Shown here piece by piece: positions 9,012-21,259 of a stretch of DNA of 64,000 nt; positions within the stretch are counted from its first letter, which is position 1; each line of letters starts with the position of its first letter. The position numbers were made by a program, and so were the translations under genes. The notes under the pieces are model-generated. The model saw only the letters and a program-made list of their open reading frames with translations. It had not been told where the DNA came from and did no database searches. Where the stretch lies: NCBI RefSeq assembly GCF_000226095.1, contig NC_016475.1:186001-250000 (forward strand), given 5' to 3'. The DNA is from Thermothelomyces thermophilus ATCC 42464 (lineage: Eukaryota; Ascomycota; Sordariomycetes; Sordariales; Chaetomiaceae).

Positions 9012-12000
9012 ATGCGGCGCTCGTCGCTGGACCTGACCGAACCGGCTCGGAACATCGAGGAGTCGAATGGGCAGCCATCCGCCGACATGACCGACGCTAC
9101 CGCCGACAACATTCTCTCGCCTCCCGCTGAGGAGATGGAACTCATCGGTGACGATAGCGAAGCCACCGCTAGAGTGTACACACCGCCGCCGCACATTGCC
9201 GCACGGCTATTCTACCGTCCGACGAACCAAACTCGACGCAAGGACAGCGCGGCTTCATCTCGCCGCAACAGCATATCATCTGCGACGTCGCGCTCCTCGC
9301 ACGGCGGTGTCCGCAACGGCGGCCCGCAGAGCAAATACATTGCACAACATCTCCGCCGCGCCTCCATACTGGAGGACCGGAAGGCGCGGCTTGCTGACCG
9401 TGCCGCCCATGCCGAAAAGGTGCGCCTCCGAGCGGCGCTGGCCAAGGCCAGGACAAGGAACGCAAGTGTGAGTGAGGAGAGGGCCCTGGCTGCCGCGCAA
9501 GCCCGGGAGCGCAACCTTGCCGAGATCGCTGCTGCCTGTGCCGAAGAGGTCAGGCGAGCCAAGGCTGTTGCCGAGAGTATGAAGGAAAAGCGGGAACAGG
9601 AGATCCGAAAGATGAAGCTTCAGATGGAGGAACGCCTGGCCGAGGCGGAGAGGAGGAGGGAGGAGCTACGCAGCCGAAATGCTGCCAAGGCGAAGGGGAG
9701 AGAGCGCGGGCAGAGCCTAGGGACCCGCAAGCCCCCGGCGGCCGACGTCGTGCCCGGAGCCCAGGAGGCGAAGCATTGGGCGCGAGCTCCCCTCACCAAA
9801 GAGGTCGCTGCCTCCAAGATATTGTGGTTTTGGAGGGCCAGCAAGAGGAAACAATATGTGGCCGAGTTTTCCGCCTTGGGCCTATCCTTGGACGCCGTGC
9901 GCGAAGCCTCCTTTGATGAGGTCACGATGCTTCTCTCTCAGGAGCGCGTCCTAGTTTTGACCTCGCGTATCCTTCGCATCTGCGGACTCAACGAAGGCGA
10001 CCCCGGCTCCGTCGAGGAGATGGCCGCGGTGAGGTCTTTCCTGAGTGCCTTTCTGATCTTAGGTCACCCATCGCAGGTTCTCAGCAACAAGGACACCGAG
10101 ATGGCGGAAGAGGCGGAGCTGGGCCAGGCGCACCCTATTCCCAAGGACAGTCTTGCCAACCCTCAGTCTCAAGAGCTCGTTAGCAAGGCCAGAGACCTCC
10201 TGGTTCTGTTCGAGAACGTTCTTGGTCGGTTGACCGCTTTCAACCACTACACGCCGCCACTGGCCCTGCTGGCCGCGTTTCCAGAGGTATATGCCACCTT
10301 CTACAACGCTCTGATTGCCTGGAAGGCCCGCGACTCGAGCTCGCTGGTTGACCTGATGGTCATGCAGTTTGTAGAGCTTGACGCCATCTGGGAGTCTGTG
10401 AAGGACACCACGGACGGCTCGGTGGACCAGGTCTACAAGGAGAGCATCCGTAACAACCAGCTCCTCCTGCTCGTCCGGATCAAGCGGCTAGCCGGCGCTG
10501 CCAAAGGGAAACAGCTAGTCGCGGACGCCGTGAAGGCTGCGCGTAAAGCAAGGGCCAAGAAGCCCGTTGGCGACACGAAGCCGCGTATGGCGGAACAGAC
10601 GGTCACCGAGACGGCGATGGGAGTTCTCGGCGTGGAAGAGAGCAGCGCGCAGCCACAAACGCAGACCCCAACTCCGCCGGCTACCCCGTCAAGGAAGCCG
10701 GAGCCGTTCCGGATCAGTGTCGTGATTCCGAGCGGGAAGAGTCTGCTGCCTGACAATCGGATTGTTGTCCACGAGCTGGCCATCAACAAAGAGTTCCGCA
10801 CCGAGCCACACGAATACCACGAACAACAAGAGCATCTACTGGCTCCGCTATTTCGAGAGATGCGCTCCACCATGCAGTCGCAGAATCGGGAGGCTCACTT
10901 CTTCCTACTCCTGAAGGTTGCCGACCTGATCCGGGAGAAGCTCCAGCGCCTGGTCAAGCCCGGCAACTCGATGCATACCTTCATTGGGGAGCTGCTGGAT
11001 ACCGAAATTGCTCAGCGTCAGTTCGCCATGGGCAGCTTCTCCTACGAGAAGTTCTTTCAAGCTATGGGGTCGTTGCTGCCAAAACTCTGCGCGCCCGTCA
11101 GAGACGACGAGGTCAAGGTCCTTGTCGAGGAGAAGTTGAGTCATGGCAGCTACGTCGACCGCCTCGAGGCGCTAAATGGCTTCATCGACGTCATGCTCAG
11201 CGACTACGCCAATTACCTCCTCCAGCTGGCAGCCCCCCGCCTCATTGAGCAGGCCCCAGCATACGAGGCGAGGGCGTTTGCGGCCGATCTCGAAGCCGGA
11301 CGACACGACCTCGCCGTCGCCACCAAATGTTGGCGCGCGGCACGGCAAAAACTATTCACAGAGGCATCGCGTCGCGACCCAGAGGGCATCAACCACCCAG
11401 GGTCGCGCCCCACCGCGAATCGCATCTACGCGCAGCTCCTTGTCGACCTCTTCACGCAGCTCTCCCCCGTCCCTCGGGAAGAGGTCCCGGAGATGCTCTT
11501 GCTTGACCACAAACGCATCATCGAGGCTGGCCGCCTTACCCGCCACATCATCACGACCGGCGCGATCCTCTTGCAGTGCAAGAACCTACTCAAGCGAGAT
11601 GTCCGCGCCCCTTGGCGGAGCGAGGCCCAACGCATCTTGGCCGTGCTTGAAAAGAGCGACGACCCTCGAGCGACGGACATGACGCCCGACGTGGCTGCCG
11701 AGGGCATCAATGCGGCGCTCGAGGCCGGCCGCTGCATGCCTGCGGCCACGAAACAGCACCTCCGCGGGCTCGTCAACAAGTTACTCGCCGCGAGCGCCGA
11801 GGCGGCGACGATCAAACCGCGGGAGGTCGAACTCCAGGAGCCCGTGTTGAGGCTGCTTCTGGCCAGACTGCGCGGGCACGTGCTCGCCCGGCTGACAGCT
11901 TCATCGGCCAGCGAGAAAGTCAAAGCCACGAGCACCGCAGGGGAGAAGCTGGCTGGGCTGGGTCTGGCCGAGTTTGTGGATAAGGTCAGGGATATGGTGG

Positions 12001-12095
12001 ACATGATGGGCCGGGTGTCGGCGGTCGACCGGGATGCGCATGGGGTATGGTGGGATAGGGTTGCGGAACTTGTCGAGGGCGAGAATACACAGTAG
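9012..12095 (+). CDS. TCP11/SOK1-family protein
   Basis: An intronless frame of about 1027 residues, with the first ATG at 9012-9014 and stop TAG at 12093-12095. The N-terminal third is Ser/Arg-rich, followed by a long charged helix (roughly residues 105-240, KARLADRAAHAEKVRLRAA onward, rich in K/E/R/A) that should form a coiled coil. The rest is a T-complex protein 11 domain, recognised from KILWFWRASKRKQYVAEF, FDEVTMLLSQERV, FLSAFLILGHPSQVL, GNSMHTFIGELLDTEIAQRQ and the helical C-terminal half. In yeast the family member Sok1 acts with the cAMP/protein kinase A pathway, and fungal members are usually about 900-1100 residues, so this looks full-length. A Pro/Thr-rich linker (TQTPTPPATPSRKPEPFR) splits the domain. 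The role in this organism is inferred from family only. Confidence 0.82.
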   Translation: MRRSSLDLTEPARNIEESNGQPSADMTDATADNILSPPAEEMELIGDDSEATARVYTPPPHIAARLFYRPTNQTRRKDSAASSRRNSISSATSRSSHGGVRNGGPQSKYIAQHLRRASILEDRKARLADRAAHAEKVRLRAALAKARTRNASVSEERALAAAQARERNLAEIAAACAEEVRRAKAVAESMKEKREQEIRKMKLQMEERLAEAERRREELRSRNAAKAKGRERGQSLGTRKPPAADVVPGAQEAKHWARAPLTKEVAASKILWFWRASKRKQYVAEFSALGLSLDAVREASFDEVTMLLSQERVLVLTSRILRICGLNEGDPGSVEEMAAVRSFLSAFLILGHPSQVLSNKDTEMAEEAELGQAHPIPKDSLANPQSQELVSKARDLLVLFENVLGRLTAFNHYTPPLALLAAFPEVYATFYNALIAWKARDSSSLVDLMVMQFVELDAIWESVKDTTDGSVDQVYKESIRNNQLLLLVRIKRLAGAAKGKQLVADAVKAARKARAKKPVGDTKPRMAEQTVTETAMGVLGVEESSAQPQTQTPTPPATPSRKPEPFRISVVIPSGKSLLPDNRIVVHELAINKEFRTEPHEYHEQQEHLLAPLFREMRSTMQSQNREAHFFLLLKVADLIREKLQRLVKPGNSMHTFIGELLDTEIAQRQFAMGSFSYEKFFQAMGSLLPKLCAPVRDDEVKVLVEEKLSHGSYVDRLEALNGFIDVMLSDYANYLLQLAAPRLIEQAPAYEARAFAADLEAGRHDLAVATKCWRAARQKLFTEASRRDPEGINHPGSRPTANRIYAQLLVDLFTQLSPVPREEVPEMLLLDHKRIIEAGRLTRHIITTGAILLQCKNLLKRDVRAPWRSEAQRILAVLEKSDDPRATDMTPDVAAEGINAALEAGRCMPAATKQHLRGLVNKLLAASAEAATIKPREVELQEPVLRLLLARLRGHVLARLTASSASEKVKATSTAGEKLAGLGLAEFVDKVRDMVDMMGRVSAVDRDAHGVWWDRVAELVEGENTQ

Positions 12096-12734
12096 GGAAG
12101 GGAGGGGCAAAGGGACTGGGTTTGCGAGATGAGGGGTTACATGCATTGATTTCGGGTAACTGGTATTCGCATGAGGGTTTCAACAGGCGGCACCAACGGT
12201 GGGAATCACGAAGGTTGCGTTTCACTGTGTCTGGCTGGCTTTTCACCTTGGGTCTTGGTTGATGGCGATGACTGCTTGTCTTCGTACTTGGGGCGTTGGA
12301 TGGATGCTGGCGAAAGGGTTTTTTTTTTTTTTTTTTGTATGCCGAGTTCGACTATTCAGTTCGACTGTTTACTGTTTAGGTCATCTCAGCACAGTTTCTG
12401 GAAATTCATTCAAGCGTCTTAAACATTACTTCGTCCAATATTTCTTGCCTCGGGTTGTCCTCCCATTTGCACCTCTCCTCTTACAGTCGACGTCGAGTCT
12501 TGTTTGTGGATCGGATCGGCGGATAGCGCCGGCCTTGGAGCCGCACACACGAGGTTGTTTCCACTTTTTCGGCCAGCAACAAAACACCAGCGGGGTCTGA
12601 TCTCAAAACTTTAACGAAACGCTGCAAGAGTGCATAGCGCGCTTGGGAACTCCCAATCCGTCCTGTCTTGGCTCAAGCCAACCATAGGGGCAGGAGCGTA
12701 AGCCAGCATATACACACAAGAACTTCATGCCAAT

Positions 12735-12804
<70 letters not shown>

Positions 12805-13029
12805 TCTTGGTCCTCTGCACGGCCCCGAGCTGCCTAAATTTCTAATTAGTGTGTAACATATTCCGTCATTGAACTTGCTTACATAGTAGTAAGCTGCGTC
12901 ACCTCAACGCGCTCGGCAAGCGTCCTCAGACGCGCCTTCCTTCTTCCTGCAGGTGCCGTCATAAGGGGGGCTTCGAGCTGCATATTGGTGGGGTCTGGCC
13001 CGAGCCCGACCCCCAGATCCCAAGCTCCC
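12096..13029. other. Spacer with poly-T and a (CT)28 microsatellite
   Basis: The spacer between the TCP11-like gene and the aminopeptidase has no coding frame of its own. It contains 18 T residues at 12319-12336 and a long CT repeat. The second half is the promoter/leader of the aminopeptidase. Confidence 0.5.
12739..12804 (+). repeat. (CT)n microsatellite
   Basis: Perfect CT units run from 12739 to 12794 (28 copies) and continue imperfectly after one G to about 12804. It lies roughly 235-290 bases before the first aminopeptidase ATG. CT/GA tracts are frequent in fungal promoters, so length variation here could matter for expression, but that is inference. Confidence 0.85.
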
Positions 13030-16000
13030 ATGAGCTCCTCACGCATCCTCGTCCGAGCAAGGTTTTCAGCTTCGTCTCGGTTTTTTTACCCCGTGCATCG
13101 AAAGAGCTGGCTCCCTCGATCAGCCACTGTTCTTCAGGACAAGAATAGCTTCAGGCATTTCTCCTCACTGCCTCTGAGACCTCCTCCAAGGACTCGCAGA
13201 TTGCCACTTGGCCCCGCTGCTGCGGCTATCCGCAGCCCCGCATCCACTGAGCCCCTCCGTTACTGCTCTCACGCATCGTTCAGACACAAGTTTGCCAGTA
13301 TGACGGACAGAGATATTCTCCCAGACACTTTCAAGCCGGTCCATTACGATCTCTTGATTACGGACCTCAACTTCAACAATTGGTCATACAAGGGCAGCGT
13401 CAGGTAAGCAATCGCCTGCCGGCATGACCTAGCTCCTTGAGTTATCGTCGCTACCTGAGCTTATCGAGTCTTTGCGAGCTGACGACCCTATAGGATCGAT
13501 GGCGAGCTCACCAAGCCCACAACCGAGATTGTCTTGAACACCCTGGAGCTCAAGCTGCTCAGGTCCAAGATTGTCGTCAGCCAGGGCAAGAGTGACGAAA
13601 CATGGGAGGCGACCGCATTCGCCGAGGACACCAAGAGCCAGCGCTCCACCATCACCTTCCCACATGAGCTTCCTGTGTCCGCCAAGGCCTCGTTGAGCAT
13701 CGACTTCATCGGCGAGCTCAACCATGACATGGCCGGCTTCCACCGCAGCCAGTACAAACCGGCTGCCCCGGCCGCCGCCAGCGTGCACCGTGACGACGAG
13801 TTCCACTACATGCTGAGCACCCAGTTCGAGGCCTGCGATGCCCGCCGTGCCTTCCCCTGCTTCGACGAGCCGAACCTCAAGGCAACCTTTGACTTCTCCA
13901 TCGAAATCCCCGAAGATCAAGTCGCTCTCTCAAACATGCCCGTGAAGGAGTCGACGCCCGTTGGCGAGGGCAAGAAACTCGTCTCGTTCGAGCGGACCCC
14001 GGTCATGAGCACGTACCTCTTGGCTTGGGCCGTCGGAGACTTCGAGTACGTCGAGGCCTTCACCGACCGCGAGTATAACGGCAAGAAGCTTCCCGTCCGT
14101 GTTTACACCACCCGCGGGCTCAAGGAGCAAGGTCGGTACGCGCTGGAGCACGCGCCCAAGATCATCGACTACTTCTCGGAGCAATTCGAGATGGACTACC
14201 CTCTCCCCAAGAGCGACATCCTCGCCGTGCACGAGATCACGCACAACGCCATGGAGAACTGGGGTCTGGTCACGTACCGGATGACGGCCATCCTGTTTGA
14301 CGAGCAGCTGTCCGAAGCCAAGTTCCGCAACAAGATCGCCTACGTAGTCGCCCACGAACTGGCTCACCAGTGGTTCGGCAACCTGGTCACCATGGACTGG
14401 TGGGACGAGCTCTGGCTGAACGAGGGCTTTGCCACCTGGGCCGGCTGGCTGGCCGTCGATTACCTGCACCCCGACTGGGAGGTCTGGCCGCAGTTCATCA
14501 ACGAGGGCATGGACCAGGCCTTTTCCCTCGATAGCGTCCGCTCGTCCCACCCCATCCACGTCGAGGTCCGTGATGCGCTCGATGTCAACCAGATCTTTGA
14601 CAGGATCAGCTATCTCAAGGGCTGCTCCATCATCCGCATGCTGGCGTCCAACCTCGGCATCCAGACTTTCCTCAAGGGCATCGCCATCTACCTGAAGAGG
14701 CACGCCTACGGCAATGCCAAGACCGAGGCCCTTTGGGACGCGCTCAGCGAGGCGTCCGGGGTGGACGTCAACAGCATGATGAAGCCATGGATTGAAAAGG
14801 TCGGCTTCCCCGTCCTGACGGTCACCGAGGGCAAGCAGCAGATCTCGGTCAAGCAGTCCCGCTTCCTCTCCACCGGCGACGTCAAGCCCGAGGATGACCA
14901 GACCATCTGGTGGGTACCGCTTGCCGTCAAAGGCAAGGTCGGCTCCCAGGGCATCGAGCCGCTAGCCCTCACGAGCAAGGAGCTCACAATCGACGGCGTG
15001 TGCGACGAGTTTTACCAGCTCAACGCCAACGCGACCGGCTTTTACCGGGTCAACTACCCCGAGTCCCGCCTGAGGCTTCTGGGCACCCAGCTGGACCATT
15101 TGACCACCGAGGACAAAATCTTCATCACAGGCTCAGCCGCCGACCTCGCCTTCTCCGGTTACGCCACTACCGGTGCGCTGCTATCCTTCATCCAGGGCCT
15201 CAAGAGCGAGACCCACTATCGTGTGCTGAGCCAAGCACTGGACTCTATCGGCACGCTCAAGTCCATGTTCGGGGACGATGAGCAGATCAACAAGGGACTG
15301 GAGAAGCTCACCCTCGAGCTGATCGACAAGGCCTTGAAGCAGGTCGGCTGGGAGGGACCCACGAATGAGGACTTCAACACCAGCCTGCTCCGCAAGCGGT
15401 TGCTCCTGGCTGCCGTCACGAACTCGCATGAGGAGTATGTCTTACTTCTTGAACTTCCTTGATTTTCTTTTTCTTTTTCCCAACCTGGTTCCCACCATAT
15501 TATCCCTATACCTCTAAACCGAAAAGACTGGGTGCTAACAATCTTGCCTCCCTCTTTCGCAGAGTTACCGCCGCCGCCCTGGAGCGCTGGTCCGCCTATG
15601 AAGCCGACTCCGCCAAGTCCCCCATCGCCGCTGACCTCCGTGCTCCTGTCTACCGCGCCGCCATCCTCAAGAACCCGGCCGCCGCCGTTCTGGGCCTCAA
15701 GAATGAGTGGTTCACCACGCCCGCCATCGATGGTAAGGAAATCTGCCTCCAGGCGCTCGGCCACACAGCCGACGAGTCCCTGGTCGAAAACGTCATCCTG
15801 CCCTTCCTGTTCAACAGGTCCCCGCCCGCGGCGGCCGCCGACTCGGTTCCGACCGCCGACATGCACATCCTAGCCGGCGTCCTCGCGGGCAACCGCGTCG
15901 CCCGCCCGCTGCTGTGGGCGTACCTGCGCGACCACTGGGACCAGCTCGACGCCAAGCTGGGAGGAAACCCCATCCTTGTCGACCGCATGGTCAAGGTGAG

Positions 16001-16184
16001 CCTGCCCAAGTTCTCCGACCTCGAGACGCTCGCCGAGATCGAGCGCTTCTTTGCCGGCGTCGACACCAAGGGCTTCGACCGTACACTTGAGCAGGTCAAG
16101 GACAAGATCCGCGCGCGGGCGGCATACAAGGCCAGAGATACCGAAGGCGTCAGGGGCTGGTTGGTCGCCAACGGGTATGCCTAG
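13030..16184 (+). CDS. M1 zinc aminopeptidase (AAP1/APE2-like)
   Basis: This zinc metallopeptidase removes N-terminal amino acids from peptides. Proposed exons are 13030-13403, 13494-15434 and 15563-16184, 978 residues from the first ATG. Key marks are NAMENWGLVTYR, the substrate-exopeptidase (GAMEN-like) motif about residue 375, and HELAHQWFGNLVTMDWWDELWLNEGF, which carries the HEXXH(18)E zinc site. The HEXXH His is about residue 412 of the long form. The ERAP1-like C-terminal helical domain follows. A second in-frame ATG at 13300 (MTDRDILPDTFKPVHYDLL) would give an 888-residue cytosolic enzyme, the usual family length. The 90 residues before it are rich in Arg, Ser and Ala and nearly lack acidic residues, like a mitochondrial presequence. 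Dual targeting from two starts is therefore likely. Introns are 90 and 128 bases. Enzyme class is very secure; choice of start is not. Confidence 0.93.
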
Positions 16185-17688
16185 GCTCAGAAAGTCCCGA
16201 CGTAGGTACTATTCTTTCTCGCGTCTTTTTCGGATACCGTGTATTACCATCTGGGGTTGAATGAGTATTGGGAGAGGAATGAAATGCAAATCGTAAAGCC
16301 GCCATAAACAGAGCTGCTAGGTGGAATAAAAAAGCCCTCTTGGCCTTGTGCGCAGCCAATCTGTGCGTGACATTCGGATACGAGTAGCGTGGTGAGAACG
16401 TTCAAACGTATGCTACCAGCGTTCAGGAGATGATCTGTATCAGCCCCTGATTGGGACGGGGCTCCTGCGAAATGGGTATTATCTGAGTCACACCCCTCCG
16501 CGTCGACACGTCCTTGATCATCCAGGGTAAACAATCAGAAGGGGAGTGAACGATATTAATCTCAAAGAAAGCTCTCCTCACTATGTGTTGAATTTTCACC
16601 GTATGCGATGTTCCTCCCTACCCAGGGAAAGGCCCCTTAGGGATATGACAACGCCGCTTCTCACTTCAAGAACGACAATGATTCGGCATGTGGCACGTAT
16701 TATCTACACGGATGCAAATCGATGTAGTAAAGCCACTCACTCTCTGGTTCCGACCGCAATGTGAGGGGCTCTTGAGCAGTTGCGGTTTTAATTACCTTGG
16801 GACTGGTTCATGACTGACCCCGGGCCGTAAACATTCCGTCACTTTCTGCGATGTTGCGTTTCTCTATCTGCCCGTGACCGAAATGATAAATGCAATGAGA
16901 TGCAAGACGCTAATTACCTTGCCGCTGAGCATATCGTGTGCGTTGCCAAATGTCTAACTTTCAAGATCATGTCGCAGTCCAGTGGATAAGTGAAATGGCG
17001 GTCGACCTGGAGTGAACATAGGCTTAGATGGTCCTACTCTGAAGATGAGCTAACGTTCTTTCCGCCTGGTCCCACGAATCAAGGTGTCCAGCTCCTTTCT
17101 TGACACGCCAAAGATATTCCTCTCTGTCCACGGCGACTCCCTCCACCGCATGAAACGGCATACAGTCTCAAGTTTTCAAAGCTCGCCTTCATCCTAGGAT
17201 CTTCGGATGGACAGAAGATCTATTGTGTAATTACGCCATGAGAAGGAATTCCCATGGAGGACCAGTATGGTCAGACGCCCGGGTGCTCCGGGAACATTAC
17301 CCCAATAACACAACCTCCTGGTGCAATTCCTCGCTTGTTTGAGGGCTGATCTTGGAAGCGAAGGGGAGATGTACGAGAATCCAAACGACCCGTTTCAAAT
17401 CACGCATTTGAACTCCACTTGATCAGAGAAAAGCAGCAACGTACGCGAAGGAATAATTAGAGACTTCGTGGTGGTCGCAACGCTGCTATTCCGTAGTCCA
17501 GTTGTGATCGGTAAGCGAAACGGGGGCAGGTGGAAGCGAAAGAAGCTCCTTCAGGCATTGGATGATCCGTGATGAAACTACCTCGAGCTTCCATTCCGCG
17601 CAAATCCGGGAGCCAGTTTGGCTTCCGAAGGCGTACACACAACAGGCGCGAGAGCACTTGGACTGGCAGCAAACCAAGGGGGGCTCTG
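16185..17688. other. Gene-poor spacer
   Basis: This is the 3' flank of the aminopeptidase and following sequence. Only short unrelated open frames are present, on both strands. No motif, repeat array or RNA gene was recognised. Confidence 0.45.
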
Positions 17689-18090
17689 CTATTTTTGGCC
17701 GATAAGCAGCTGACCTGGGGCGCAACGTAACCCGGTTCGTGGTAACTCAGGCCGGGGAAAGACGGAACTGTAGATATTCAAACCACGGCAGATGGTCTCG
17801 GCAGGCGTGATCCAGGTGCGAAACATGGACGACCAAGCCCACAAAACCGGGAGGGCGCGAAGATAGAGAGACATCTGCGGGGACGCACCCAACCGGGTTT
17901 CCTCATCCTAGATGCGCAACTTGGGGATCCAACACTACACCAGATTGGCACATGCATCCCGCACATGCCACTCAAAGTTCTTCCAGATTTGGCCATATAA
18001 ACCGAAGCCGTTGCTTCCATCTTCGGTAAAGGAATGGTGCTCGAGCCTGAGCTAAGGAACACCAGCTCGCCAGCTCACCTGCAAAGTCGT
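17689..18090 (-). pseudogene. Possible decayed coding stretch with TAG interruptions
   Basis: On the minus strand one frame reads in a protein-like way: HHSFTEDGSNGFGLYGQIW, NFEWHVRDACANLV, CWIPKLRI, then DEETRLGASPQMSLYLRALP and RTWITPAETICRGLNIYSSV. It is interrupted by TAG at 18052-18054, 17935-17937 and 17908-17910, and ends at TAG 17689-17691. All three interruptions would restore glutamine if read as CAG. The family was not recognised and another frame is partly open here, so this may be chance. It is listed because the TAG-only pattern matches the two better-supported remnants in this window. Confidence 0.25.
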
Positions 18091-21000
18091 AGTGCCGTAT
18101 CACTCTACCCGGGATATTCCACCGTCTTGGTGCCTCGGCCTGCACGGAGCTGCTTGGGATACTTGGCTAAGCTTCCGGGGTAAGCGAGGTGCTCGCCAGT
18201 CCAGGCTTTCTCTCTCTCTCTCCTCCAACCTTATCCGGGACAGCGTGGCGTGCAGCTGGATGTCACCGTCTCGGGCAGTCCACGGCGGGGTCCGCAGCCA
18301 CCCGAGTTGCGATGCAGTGCGGCTGCTGGCTTGCTCTCCACCATCGCGGTATGACGCTTCGGCACGAGGCTCTTTCCCATGGTTCGAGAGTTGCCCGGGT
18401 GCACTTGTGAGTGGCGGACCCTTTCAACCTGGGACTAGCCCTGGTAGATAGTAGCGCAGAGATACAGGAAGTGGACGCAGGTGGTATTCGAGGTCCACTA
18501 TCAAGAGGCTTCGCATGAGACAGAGACGCTTAGGTGAACAGGTTGGGAAAAAAGACAGATGCCTAATGGGTACCTCCGTCGAGTGTCACTCCGAGGATGC
18601 GATGACGGTTTTGGGAATAGTGCAGGTCGCTAGTAGCTTGCACCGGGAGCCGCAACCCCGGTTCTCGAAAACCACCCTGGATGGAGTGATTAAGGCAGTC
18701 ATATAAGAGAGCAAGAGAGGAGAAGATGAGCTGAAGAAAAAAACTGACGATAAGGACGGCAGAAATCAAGGTCAGACGACAAGTTTTCAGCCTCGCGGTT
18801 TTATGACAGGAGGTGAGTGCAATGTAGAGGTCGATATCTCGGTGTTTTCGGATGCTTCCCACACAGGCGAGACCAACTGGCATCATACTTAGCTCGGCTT
18901 TGGGAACGTTGCGTCAAAAAGATACCATGGGCCTCGTAATCTTCGAGGCCTGGACATTGGGGTTGTCAAGGGGACCCCGTCTTGAGTATTCGAATTCTCG
19001 AGATTTCTTCGTTCGAGTCATGCCATCAGTCCGAGTCTGGTTCTGGAAAATCTCTCGGTCTTGTCCCGGCCAATACCTGGGCGGTCTTGCCTCATCAAGC
19101 GGAAGAAGCCAGGGCATGTGACGCCTCCCAGTGCCTCGTTTGGTTCGGTTGTTGCCTTGTATGGAAGAAGATGGAGTGTTTCTCAGGACAATGTGGAGAT
19201 TATGGGTAAACTTCGGAAATATGCGGCGAGCGAGCTCCCCAGCCGGCTGACCGAATTGACCGAAGTATTGGAGGAAGGCAGGGGCGGCAGGGGGCACTGC
19301 CAAGGCCGGGGTTGACGCAGGACCCTGGGAAGGACCTGCCAGCGGCATGGTTTTTGGTGTGCGCGCGTTGATCGCACGGAAGAGGACGGAACAACCCCAC
19401 TGGTGTACTCCGTAGTTATTCCGTACTGATTTATTCGCGAGCACACAGGCAGGTGCAAGACTGGGCCTGCAGGCACCTGTCGAAAACAAATGCCACGGCG
19501 CATGCGAAGCTGGAATCTTCGTGAGGGCAACTAAACGTGTACGCAGTACTAAGCAATAATATACCTGAATTAGTGTAATGACCGTCCAAGTAATGTGGGG
19601 CAGATATTTGGGGGAGTTGGTTGTCTTGGAATCCGAGGCTGACTGTATCGGCCGGATTCCTACTTTCAAAGGACAAGCGAATCGCGGCGAATTTTGCACT
19701 TGGCATCGATCGGAACCCGCCCGGGCCTTGGAATCGCGGGCCGCAACGCGGCTAGCGGGTGCCACTTTTCTCAGGAGTCGCGGAGTTGCGGTTCCGACGA
19801 GCGGCCCACTGCAGCCTGCTGGGACCAATTGAGCCCGTTCAAGGTATCTTGCAGGGTCCGGACCCTCCAATTGCGCCGGATTCACCTCCCTCGACCTACC
19901 CCAGGCGGACCCCCCCCGGAAAACACGCGAGAAACAGTGGAGGCTGATTGCCCAGAGACTAGCCGCATTCTCCGCCGAGACATCTCTGGTTGACATCGAC
20001 GACCAACGATTGACAATGCAGCGACAACCCACCACACTGCTGCCACCGTCCAACCAATGCAATCGCCCAATGCCACGCCCACTTGCCTCATGGCAGTCAT
20101 GATGGTCGATGGATGAGGGATCTGGCTGTACGCTCTTATACCCAGTGCTGTAATCCGTATTTACCTAAGGTATATACTGTAAGTGCATAAAGAGGACGGA
20201 TGCACATACGGTGGATAAGGAGGAAGCCTGCGCCCTGAAGTTTCGTATCATCCTCAAACGGGTGCTACCATATGTGCTCCCGCGCTCCCGCCAACATTTC
20301 GTTGGGTGGCATGGCCTGGGGCGTGGCAAAGTAGAGAAGGCGACGGCCCAGCGGCCAGAGCTACCGTGTCCTGGGCGTTCTCCCACCCGCCCGCCTTCAA
20401 AGGCGCATCCCACAGAAATTGCTTGATAGTGCAGTCGCAGACGGAATATGTATGTACAAAGGTACTTACAAATCCGCTGCCAACCTGAGTATTTGCCATT
20501 CATCCCTCCTATAACGCTATCGGCACATGCCGCCGCTCTTGTGGGAGCATGAAGCGCGAGGCCCACCCCGGCCCCCCAGCTGCCAACCGCTGGGCCTGCT
20601 GCGCGGAGACTGATGCGCCGAGCATACTGGTCTTCCCTCTGGAACCCCCTCCCCTTCGCCTAGATCTTGACCCTCTTCTCGGGGAAACTACGGGAATGTT
20701 TGGCGAGAAGGCTCAGCGGTTCCGGTGCAGCGCGGGCAGCTGTCTCGCATTCTGCCTAAAAGTGCCGATAACGTGAGCTAGGGGCACCCTTTATTATATT
20801 GATGCCCTTCGCCGTTCCGGTGGCCTGGCTGGGCCGACAATCCAGAGGGCCGGGTTATGCGAGCCATCCGGGACTAATATCTACCGTGTAGGGGGTCCAT
20901 TGGGGTCACACCAGTCACCTTATCAAGGGCGCGTGTTCTCATTTCCTTCTTGATCACCTCTTACAGGCGGAGGCAGGAAAGAGCGCGGAAAGCACGAGAG

Positions 21001-21259
21001 AGGAAGGGGCGCTCGAGCAAGCAGGCAAGCAAGCAGACAGGGAAGCAGAGAAAGAGGGAAAGAAGGCAAGAAAACCAACGAAGGACTACGGAGAAGGAAG
21101 GCACACACCACAACACAACCAGACTTTCACCCACTGCAAGACTGTGTCAGCTGGCCAAGCCCACCTGTGCACCACCGTTCTCGTCTTCGAACACGCCCAC
21201 CACCCCGATGTGGTACGACCAAGCTCGCTTTCCGAGGTCTCGATGGTTACTAGGACAGG
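18091..21259. other. Gene-poor spacer and leader of the DUF1479 gene
   Basis: No supported gene was found over 3.2 kb. A 382-codon frame on the minus strand (18914-20062) was considered and rejected as random-looking. From about 20960 to 21090 the plus strand is purine-rich (AAGCAGGCAAGCAAGCAGAC-like), probably the leader of the downstream gene. Confidence 0.4.

Noticed and set aside
12985-13030. An upstream extension of the aminopeptidase starting at TTG
   Set aside because: Non-ATG initiation is not needed, since a normal ATG follows at 13030.
19000-19040. A GTTCGAGTC string resembling a tRNA B box
   Set aside because: No matching A box, acceptor stem or cloverleaf nearby. No tRNA was found anywhere in the window.
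18914-20062. A 382-codon open frame on the minus strand
   Set aside because: Composition is random-looking, with no domain, membrane pattern, splice support or codon bias. Probably chance in GC-rich DNA.
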